Positions 9,094 through 17,200 of a stretch of 64,000 nt of DNA are shown here, piece after piece (within the stretch, counting starts at the first letter, position 1; the number at the start of each line of letters is the position of its first letter). The stretch lies in contig NC_087070.1 in NCBI RefSeq assembly GCF_963678635.1, positions 52,614,750-52,678,749 on the forward strand. The letters are read 5' to 3'. The stretch is from Symsagittifera roscoffensis (Eukaryota; Xenacoelomorpha; Acoela; Convolutidae). The notes under the pieces are model-generated. The model had not been told where the DNA came from, did no database searches, and worked only from the letters and a program-made list of their open reading frames with translations. Position numbers and translations under genes: made by a program.

Positions 9094-10217
9094 GTGTATG
9101 ATAATCCTGAGTATGGGTTATAAAATGTAATGTAACCAATTGTGTTTTTGGTGTATCTGTCGTATTTATATATTACTTCAGTAGTTATAAACGGTGGTGG
9201 TAGTGATTGAGCTGTTATGTTAGGTGGATTTAATGGGTAGGGATGTTGGGTAATGTTATTTAACTTAACTGTGATTTCAAACTTTAATTGTAAACTGTTT
9301 TGTTGGAGTATTTGAATATTGTGATCACGGATATCGTTGTGAATATCTTGGCGATATTGTAATCTATTAAGTGCCCAGTTATGAAGGCGGTTACTTTCTT
9401 GATGTTGTCCAAATAATGGTGGAGGTGCTGTGAATGTATTCCAATCTAGTCTTAAAGGAATATTTATTGATGATTGTTCTCGATATCTGGCGTCGAGATT
9501 ATTTGGAAAATTTACGTTAAAGGGTAGTGGTGAAAATTGGCTTATTGATGGTGTTGATGGTAGTGATAATGTTTCTGGTAGTGATGAGGATGTTGTTGTA
9601 TCCGTAGAAATATCTATGGGGTCATTGACTAAATTTGGTTCACCTTGTGTAAATGAATGTGTAGTCCAATATGGAAATCGTGATGTTTGGTTTGGGGGGT
9701 TAAAAGGATTTTCACGTATTTGTTCAGATGTTGGTGTTGAACCTAAGTAATCTGATGGTAAGCTTGAGGTGCTACGTTGTGAAAGAATTGTAGGGGTTTC
9801 TGGTAATATACCAGTGGTGTTTTCTGGAGTGGTTTGTGATGGGGATTGAGGTATTTCAAAATGAACTCGGGGAGTTTGAAAATTTCTATTTCGTCGAGGA
9901 TGTATAATTTGTCTATTTATTTCTGTTGTGTTTTGGTTTTGACTAAGGTTTCGGATTCTACTTAGTTCCTGTGGTAGTGTTGGGTAAAGATTGTATGTTG
10001 GTTCACTTAGGGATGCTTGTCGTTGAACTGGTTCTAGTGGTTCAGATAAACGAGCGTGCCGTTCTTCAAAAGTGTATGGATTGTCTTGAAAAGAAATTCG
10101 TGTAGATGTTTGAGGATTTTGAGTAGTTGAAGGTGGTGTTGGATTATCTTGGGATGATGTCGGTGAAGACTGATTCTGTGACTGTTGGGTAGCAATTTTT
10201 GATGGATTTTTGAATTT
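9081..10217 (-). CDS. ATG-less Pro/Ser/Thr/Gln-rich ORF (378 codons)
   Basis: The frame is open from just after a TAA at 10220-10218 to the TAA at 9083-9081, yet contains no in-frame ATG. The equivalent frame in copy 2 (41854-43002, 382 codons plus stop) is also open and ATG-less. N-terminal two thirds are low-complexity Pro/Ser/Thr/Gln/Asn; the C-terminal ~140 residues are less biased and well conserved, ending in aromatic-rich residues. It overlaps the env ATG by 13 nt. Its open frame begins downstream of the stop of the preceding 62-codon ORF, so a simple frameshift from that ORF cannot reach it. Splicing onto an upstream start codon or non-AUG initiation is more likely. Function unknown. 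Confidence 0.7.
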   Translation of the reverse strand, partial: KFKNPSKIATQQSQNQSSPTSSQDNPTPPSTTQNPQTSTRISFQDNPYTFEERHARLSEPLEPVQRQASLSEPTYNLYPTLPQELSRIRNLSQNQNTTEINRQIIHPRRNRNFQTPRVHFEIPQSPSQTTPENTTGILPETPTILSQRSTSSLPSDYLGSTPTSEQIRENPFNPPNQTSRFPYWTTHSFTQGEPNLVNDPIDISTDTTTSSSLPETLSLPSTPSISQFSPLPFNVNFPNNLDARYREQSSINIPLRLDWNTFTAPPPLFGQHQESNRLHNWALNRLQYRQDIHNDIRDHNIQILQQNSLQLKFEITVKLNNITQHPYPLNPPNITAQSLPPPFITTEVIYKYDRYTKNTIGYITFYNPYSGLSYTCIF

Positions 10218-10222
10218 TTACT

Positions 10223-10411
10223 TTAGTGGGAAGGTTTATGTTTATTATAATATTCTTCCATAAAAATAATTAGAAAAATTGTTGCTAGGGCAAATGTGAT
10301 GATTGCTTTCTTTATACATTTACATATTGTCAAAATGAGGGATGATAAAAATGTTATGAAAATTACAAACAATAAAAAAATATCAGTTCTACTGAAAATT
10401 GTTCGTATCAT
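10223..10411 (-). CDS. Small two-span membrane protein (62 aa)
   Basis: Two strongly hydrophobic stretches flank a short CKCIKK basic/cysteine turn, giving a hairpin membrane topology. Its ATG overlaps the stop of the 76-codon ORF as ATGA (10411-10408). Copy 2 keeps a 52-residue version (41665-41823) including CKCIKK. Size and topology resemble viroporins in general terms, but there is no family recognition. Conservation despite decay elsewhere in copy 2 supports it as real. Confidence 0.6.
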   Translation of the reverse strand: MIRTIFSRTDIFLLFVIFITFLSSLILTICKCIKKAIITFALATIFLIIFMEEYYNKHKPSH

Positions 10412-10638
10412 TTAGACAAGTTGTGAAAATCGTACCTGTGGATATATTCAAGGGTTTTGGAAAGTTGGAGGAATAGTTCGAGTATAGTGTAGAAAATTAA
10501 AAAAATGTTACAAAAAATGATTAAGATTATTAGAAAAGATTCAAGTATATCAAAAAGAAATATTATAAAGGCTTCAAGTATTGAAAAAAAATGTTTAAAA
10601 TTTATAAGTATTTGAGCAACTGTTTGAGAGAAAAGCAT
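10408..10638 (-). CDS. Small hydrophobic membrane protein (76 aa)
   Basis: The protein is dominated by Ile/Leu/Phe, with one long or two closely spaced membrane segments from about residue 10 to 60 and a polar C-terminus. It overlaps the next ORF by ATGA. In copy 2 the matching ORF (41425-41577) is cut to 50 residues by a stop, with the hydrophobic core retained. AT-rich DNA readily encodes such residues by chance, so the case rests on the conserved start, position and overlap. Confidence 0.5.
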   Translation of the reverse strand: MLFSQTVAQILINFKHFFSILEAFIIFLFDILESFLIILIIFCNIFLIFYTILELFLQLSKTLEYIHRYDFHNLSK

Positions 10639-11238
10639 TTAAGAAATGATCTCTTGGTCGAATATTTTTTGCTGTTTGAGGCGATTTTCTAGTGTGGTCG
10701 AATTATTTATTAGTTTTTTGACAAGTGGGTTGAGTTTTGTAAAAAATTGTTGGGGGCAATTTTCATGGTGACTGGGAGGTCGTCTTTTTCTTTATTTTTG
10801 TTTGTCAAATGATCCGGGGTATGGTGAGATTTTTATACTTTAGGCTAATTAAAATCTTCATTTTGTTACTTTAGGCTAAGTTATCAAATTTGTTTTGGGG
10901 GTATTCGTGGTCTGAGTTGGGGAAATATTGTTGATCTTTGGGTTATTAGATAAGGGAGGGGTACGGTATTATGGTGATATTTATTTTAGCTGTCAAGTTG
11001 GAGTGGTTTGCTTATTTTTGACCTGGAGGTTGTAAAGTTATAGTTAGAGATGTGCCTGAAGTTCTAGATTATTCGTCTAATTGATCTTAGTTTGAGTTAG
11101 AGAAAGTGGCGGATTGGATGAATCCTATTGGTCTATTTTGAACTAGAATTATTGCGTACTTGTGAGCATGTTATTTTGAAAAAATGAAATGAAAACTGTT
11201 ACGGAGGTTTCAAGATTGTGAAGTATAAAATCTTAAAA
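10639..11238 (-). other. Non-coding spacer between gag-pol and 3' gene cluster
   Basis: About 600 nt with no conserved open frame. Copy 2 has a comparable spacer (40837-41424) with matching segments. Could hold splice acceptors or a subgenomic promoter for the 3' genes; none is proven. Confidence 0.55.
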
Positions 11239-14235
11239 TTACTTTTTAAATTCTACTTTCTTTAATATTTTAGATTGAGGGATGAACATTTTGTAGTTTT
11301 TACGTGGTTGATTTCGGAGTCTTGTTGTTTTTCTATGTTCTGATTTGTCTATTTCTTCTTGGGGTATTATTTGTTCGGTCATTTTTCTATTTTTTCTTTG
11401 TTTTGGAGATTCTTTATGGTTTTGTGTATTGATTTTGGTTGCGGTTGGTTTTGTGTTTTGATTTTCGGTGGGGTTATCATTTTGTTCTGTGTTTTTCAGA
11501 TGTGGTTCATTTTGAATGATTTTTAATCCTGTGAAAGAATATAATTGAGTTAATTCGCGGAGTGCGTATTCTTTTGGGTAATAAGGTAATAGGTTGTTTC
11601 GATGTTGAACGATTTCTTTTTTGTTTGAGTCGGTAATTTTATATGTGACATCAGTGGGTTTTGCAATTATTTGGTAGGGTCCTTTTCGGAGGGGTTGTAA
11701 TTTTTTAGAAATTCCTTTTTGAGTATTAAAATTAGGTATTAAAACAAATGTTCCAATTTTTAAATCGGAAGCTGGTGTAAAACGTGAATTGATTTGGTCA
11801 TTTATGTTTTGTCTTTGTAATAACTTTTTCGTTATTTTTTGATAAATTTCATTGTGTTTTTTATCTCTATTTAGAATCCATTCGGTGTGTGTACCGGAGG
11901 CTAGTTTAAGAATTTGTGGGTGATGAAAATGATCTTCATCGTGCGTATGGAATGGGAGGTTATAACAAATTGAATCTTTATTTGGTTGACAATAACCTTG
12001 TGCGTTTTTATGGGAATTTGCTGTAAACATTATTGGTTTGCGTGGCTTTTGGTTAAAAACCATTTCGTATGGTGACATTCCTAAAGTTGTCGTGATTTGT
12101 GAATTATATGCTAAGGGAAATAATTTTACATCTGCTGACCATTCGGTATATTTTGTATCATTTCCGTTGATGATACATCTAAGATATTCTTGTAGTGAAC
12201 GGTTCATACCTTCGACTAAGCCGTTTGTCCAAGGTGCATGAGATGTACGTGGTTTGTGTTTAATGTTGTATAAATGACATAGTGTTATTATTTCATTATT
12301 TATAAATTCTGTACCATTGTCTGTGACTAAAATTTCTGGTAGTCCAAATTTTGCTATCCAGTGTTCATAGAGTGTTGTATATGCGTAATAAGCATTACAA
12401 TGTGGTACTGGGTTAAGTGCTACATAATATGTAAATGCGTCAAGTATTACCATAATGTAGGAGTTTCCTTCTGATGAGGGTGAAATTGGTCCTTTAGTAT
12501 CAAATGAGATACGATGATTAAAGTACAAACTTTGTCCTTTAAAATCTTGTTTTTGTGCTATTTGTTTTTGATTTGGGTAAGGTTTATTTAGTTGACATAC
12601 TATACAGTCATTGCATAGTACTTTTATCCAAATTGGTGCATTTGGGAAGTAAAAATTTTGTATAAAATTTGAATATGTTTTTTCTGATCCAGAGTGTCCT
12701 TTAATATTTTGTGTATGTGAAATATTAAAAGCTATAAGAATCATACTTAAAGGGAGACATGGAACTGTAGACTCGTTTAGGTTATACTCTAAAAGGTCTG
12801 TATTTTCGTTAATTGTTGTGTTGTTAAATTTGCGAAAGTATCGGAGGAGTGTTTTGTTTCCTAGAATGGTTGAATCTGCTTTGATAGGTTTAGTTTTATA
12901 TTTGTGCCATGATTTCAGTTGTCGAATTACTGGGTCAAGGTTTTGATATTGTTTCAGTGTTGAAATTGTAATTGTTTCTGTTGGGGGGAGGAAAATGTTT
13001 TCGATTTCTAATTTAGATAAGGGTATTGTATCAAGTGGGTCATGGAGGTCAAAAACTTGATTTATTGTGTATTTTGAATCATTTGTTTGTGGTCCTGATA
13101 AATTTATTTTATCAGTTAAATCTTCTTTTTCAATTAGTGGAAAATGGTCTTTTTTAGGCGGGTGTTGTTTTGTTCGTTTTTGTTGGGTGTTATTTTTTAT
13201 CCATTGAGAATATGGGATTGGTTTGAAAGTTGATGTTCCAAGTAAATCAACTTCATAATGATTATTTTGACAATCTAAATAAAGTGGGAAATGTTGTAAA
13301 TTATTTATTTGTGATTGTTCAATATCAGTTTTAACTGCATATTTGCATTCTAATCGGGGTGATGTTTCGTTTTCTGCAAGGTAGAATTTTATGTTTTTGG
13401 GTATTTCAACTGTTGTTTTTCGTGTAAGTAATTCAGGTGGTGTATTTCGACTTAAGGTGTCTGGTAATGCAAGATTTTTTCCTGCAGTCCAAACTATATG
13501 TAAGTTTGGAAATTTCATTAGAATTAGTTGAAATCTGTAAACTCGGTGGTTTGGGTTAGATTTCTGTGTGAAAAGAAAAATGATTGGTTTGTGGTCTGTG
13601 AATAAAACTGTTGGATGTTTTGATCCAAGTATCAGAAATTCATATTCTGTCAGTGTATATATTATGGCTGTACATTCTCTCATTAGAGTTGAGAGTCGTA
13701 GCTCTGCTTGAGTGAATAATCGGGAATTTGCTGATATCAGGTTCATTTTATTTGTACCATTATGTGATTGTAATAGTGCTGCGCCGATGCCAAAGTTCGA
13801 AGCATCGCACATTGCATAAAATGGTTGATCAGGGTCTGGAATTGTGTTTGAAATTTGTTCAGTTAAAAGTTTCTTTATTTCTTCGAATCGTGCTTGATGT
13901 TCTGTATTCCATTCAAAATTATTTTGTTGTCTAAGGATGTTGTAAAATGGTCGTAGATATAATTGCATTTTATAAACATATTTACTTAAAAAGTTTAACA
14001 TTCCAAGGAATTCTTGGATTTTCTTTTTATTTGTTGGTGGTTGAAGTTTTTGAATAGCGTCAATGCGTGATTTCAGTGGAGTTATTGTTTTTCTTTCTAT
14101 GTTATGTCCTAAGAATTTAACTCTTGTCAAAAAGAAGTGTGATTTATCCGGGGCGGCCTTCAGATTTTCGTTCTGAAGTATTTGGTGGTATTTTTCTAAA
14201 ACATTGAACATTTCGTCTTTTGTTTGTGATTGCAT
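11239..14235 (-). CDS. pol: Pol C-terminal part: RT end, RNase H, integrase
   Basis: A 998-codon open frame begins just after the RT YLDD catalytic box, which is present in the DNA but cut off by a one-base deletion. Residues 1-130 are the RT thumb/connection. RNase H acidic residues are near D144, E187, D214 and D259. The integrase zinc finger is H507-H514-C544-C547, the catalytic triad D579-D639-E675 (35 residues between the last two), and a GPY/F module lies at 852-854. The C-terminal tail is basic and polar with no chromodomain. The apparent ATG at 14235 is internal and not a natural start. Role: reverse transcription, RNA degradation and integration. Confidence 0.93.
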   Translation of the reverse strand: MQSQTKDEMFNVLEKYHQILQNENLKAAPDKSHFFLTRVKFLGHNIERKTITPLKSRIDAIQKLQPPTNKKKIQEFLGMLNFLSKYVYKMQLYLRPFYNILRQQNNFEWNTEHQARFEEIKKLLTEQISNTIPDPDQPFYAMCDASNFGIGAALLQSHNGTNKMNLISANSRLFTQAELRLSTLMRECTAIIYTLTEYEFLILGSKHPTVLFTDHKPIIFLFTQKSNPNHRVYRFQLILMKFPNLHIVWTAGKNLALPDTLSRNTPPELLTRKTTVEIPKNIKFYLAENETSPRLECKYAVKTDIEQSQINNLQHFPLYLDCQNNHYEVDLLGTSTFKPIPYSQWIKNNTQQKRTKQHPPKKDHFPLIEKEDLTDKINLSGPQTNDSKYTINQVFDLHDPLDTIPLSKLEIENIFLPPTETITISTLKQYQNLDPVIRQLKSWHKYKTKPIKADSTILGNKTLLRYFRKFNNTTINENTDLLEYNLNESTVPCLPLSMILIAFNISHTQNIKGHSGSEKTYSNFIQNFYFPNAPIWIKVLCNDCIVCQLNKPYPNQKQIAQKQDFKGQSLYFNHRISFDTKGPISPSSEGNSYIMVILDAFTYYVALNPVPHCNAYYAYTTLYEHWIAKFGLPEILVTDNGTEFINNEIITLCHLYNIKHKPRTSHAPWTNGLVEGMNRSLQEYLRCIINGNDTKYTEWSADVKLFPLAYNSQITTTLGMSPYEMVFNQKPRKPIMFTANSHKNAQGYCQPNKDSICYNLPFHTHDEDHFHHPQILKLASGTHTEWILNRDKKHNEIYQKITKKLLQRQNINDQINSRFTPASDLKIGTFVLIPNFNTQKGISKKLQPLRKGPYQIIAKPTDVTYKITDSNKKEIVQHRNNLLPYYPKEYALRELTQLYSFTGLKIIQNEPHLKNTEQNDNPTENQNTKPTATKINTQNHKESPKQRKNRKMTEQIIPQEEIDKSEHRKTTRLRNQPRKNYKMFIPQSKILKKVEFKK

Positions 14236-14276
14236 AAAAACATCGTCTAGATAGGTGATTGCGTTTTTCTTGAGTA

Positions 14277-17200
14277 TCAGTGGCTAAAAATTTTGCTCAT
14301 AAAAGCTGAAAATGCTGCTGGTCCTATGGATATTCCATAGAATAAGCGGTTAAACTCATATTGTTGGTTTCCGATAACAAATTGTGTTAAACGTCGTGAT
14401 TGTTCATCTAGTGGCATTTGATTGTATGCACTATTCATATCGGCGGTTGTAAAGTATTTGCCGTTTATTTTTGTTAAAATAACTTGTATTGGTTCAATGG
14501 GCCAATTACATTTTGATTCATCTATAAGTGAATTGAGGTATCTAGCATCGAGAACGATTTTTAATGATTCTCCTTTAGCTAGAATGATAACGGGGTTGAT
14601 GAATGTGTTGCCTTTTGGTTGTTCTTCTTTATTAACTGGTGATATAATATTGTACTGTTCTAAAATATCGAGTAATCTGTTTACTTTATCATGTAAGTGA
14701 ATTGGTACTTTACTTGCTCTCTGTTTCTTGAAAACTGCGTCTGGTTTTAATGGGAGATGTAGTGATGAACTGATTTTGCCAACATCGAATTTTGATGTTG
14801 CATAGACTGATGAATATTTAGTTAGCTGTTTGGCTAACTTTTCGAATTCGTCTTGTGTTATTTGTGAATGTTGGAAATTAAACATTGTTAAAAATTTTTG
14901 TTGGTCCTCTGTGTAGTTACTGATGTTGAATGTAGGTTTGAAATATGGAGTTTTTGTGAAATAATCCGTATTTCTGTTTTCGTTACTTATTATATTATTT
15001 ATAGATAATTCTTCATTAAGAATTGTAGATTGGCAAATATCTAGTAATTGGAGTATATTATTTACGCGATAGGCTTTTTCGTGTATTGGTGATATTGTAG
15101 CGTTGGTTTCACAATATCCTAAAAGTCCTAAAGGTAATGTTACTTGGTAAGGTGTGTTGTTATAGACATGTAAGGAAATAATATCTGAATTCGAATTTTT
15201 CAAATATTTTATTGAAGAGATTGTGATTTTGAAAAATTTATGAATAGGTTTGAATTCAAAATCTGACATATAAAATTTTTGTTTATTTTGTTCTTTATCA
15301 TATTGGTGAACTTGTTTGATTGAAAAATTATAGATGTTTCCTGATAGTGGTTTCAGGTGTTTTCTTTGTTGGTTAAATATCGGATAAAATTTTGAAAAAA
15401 ATGGTGGTTGTTTATTTAATCTTTGAAAAAATGTTAAGGATGTTTCTTTTGTTTTTGTATATTTATCTTTGATTAATATTTTACTATTTAGGATGTTAAT
15501 TGTTGGTATATACTTTGAAATAAATGGTATTCCAATGATATTATATTTAATATCAGTGATATGGAATATTTGTTTAAATGGCTTGTTTAGAATTTTACTT
15601 TGCTCCATTGTTCTGGTAGGGAGGAGAAATAATTGGATTTTTCCGTAGTTTATCAATGTTGATCCTTGTGCTGTTGCTAGTTTGCTGGAGGTTTCAAGAG
15701 GTGTTAGCTTTGGATGTAAAGTTTTTATTTCATTCCATGTGGGGATGTTTATTATGTTTGATTCTGCTCCTGAATCAATTAAAAAATCTATTTCAAGGTC
15801 TGGTGGTTGAAATTCTTTATTTCTTGGGCTTTCTAAGAGAAATGGTATTGTCCAGATTTTTTCTTTGGGTTGTTCTTTTTGTATATTTTGGTAGATGTGG
15901 TTTGTATTCAAGCATTTTGTTTTGGTGTTTTTATTGGTTTGATTTGTAGTGTTAATCTCATTTGTTTCTTGCGTTGTTGGTGTGGAATTTATGGGTGTAG
16001 TGTAATAATTTTGAAGAAATTCTGATTGATTTTCATATATATGTGATGGAAAGGGTTGTTCATATATGACGGATTCATAGTCATTTTCGACTTTTATCAT
16101 ATTGATAGCAAGAGTGTTTTCAGTATCACTTTCTGAATCTGATGATGTACAGTTTATTTGATTGAGTTGTAACGTATCAGTTACTGTGTCATCAATACCT
16201 GGGGGGTCTGATGTTGTTTCTGGGTTAGCTTGTACTTGATTGATTTGTCTTTGGTGTTTAGGTGTACTGCTTCTATGACAATTATTAGAGTTATTATAGT
16301 GATTATTATTCCGGTGTGGTGATTGGGAATAATTTCTATAACGATTATTATAACTTGGGTGTCGATTTTGTGAATTATTTCGCGATCTGTTTTGGTAATT
16401 ATTGTTTGGTCTGTTATAGTTCGATCTATTATATGAGTTATTCCTTGATCGATTGTTCGGGTAATTCTGGTTTCGGTTGTTTGAGTAACTTCTATTTCTA
16501 TTATAGGAGTAGTTTCTATTCCTATTGTATGATGAATTTCGTGATTGGTTGTTTGGATAGTAGTTATTTCTTGATTGGGAATTAGATCTAGAAACAAATC
16601 GTTGTGTATTTGAATTTGATCTGGAGTAGTTATTTCTACTATTTGGTCTATTGTAGTGATTTTGTGATGAGTTTTGTGTATTTCTTCGTTCTGGTGATCT
16701 TCCTCTATAACTTGAGTTATATGGGGATTGATTTCTTGTGTAACTTGTATTGTTCGGAAGTGGTTTTCCTGAACTGTTGTTGCTGTATACATTTTTGTTT
16801 GGTAGATTTTGATCTTTTTTCATATATTGATAGAATGATTTATTTGGTTCTTTGTATTTTTGAGGTTTATTTTGACTATCTTGCTGTTTTTGTCTACATT
16901 CGGAAATACTATGTCCGTATCGGCGGCAATAATTACACCATTTTTTGAAAGATGGTTTGCCTTTAAAGTTCGGGTTCTTTTCGTAAATATTGAGTATTTC
17001 AGTGATTTTTTCAACGAGGTCTGTTTCTGATTCCTGTATATTATTAATATTAGTGGGAGTCGTTTCAATTTTGTTAACGTATTGTAATTTCAGATTTTCC
17101 GTTTCTTCTAGTTTCATCGTGATTTCTGCTTGTTCTAATTTGTCTACTAGTTTTCGAAAATCTAAGTCGGGTTCTCGAATTGAAGAAGGATGGGATGCTC

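Noticed and set aside
14236-14280. Programmed frameshift between RT motif B and the YLDD box
   Set aside because: No slippery site or conserved overlap is evident and copy 2 reads through in one frame, so a one-base deletion or assembly error is simpler.
16181-16792. 203-codon minus-strand frame overlapping the Ser/Arg/Asn-rich part of gag (partly open in copy 2 too)
   Set aside because: It is the out-of-frame reading of a low-complexity repeat-like coding stretch; composition (Ile/Thr/His runs) follows from the gag codons and there is no independent start signal.
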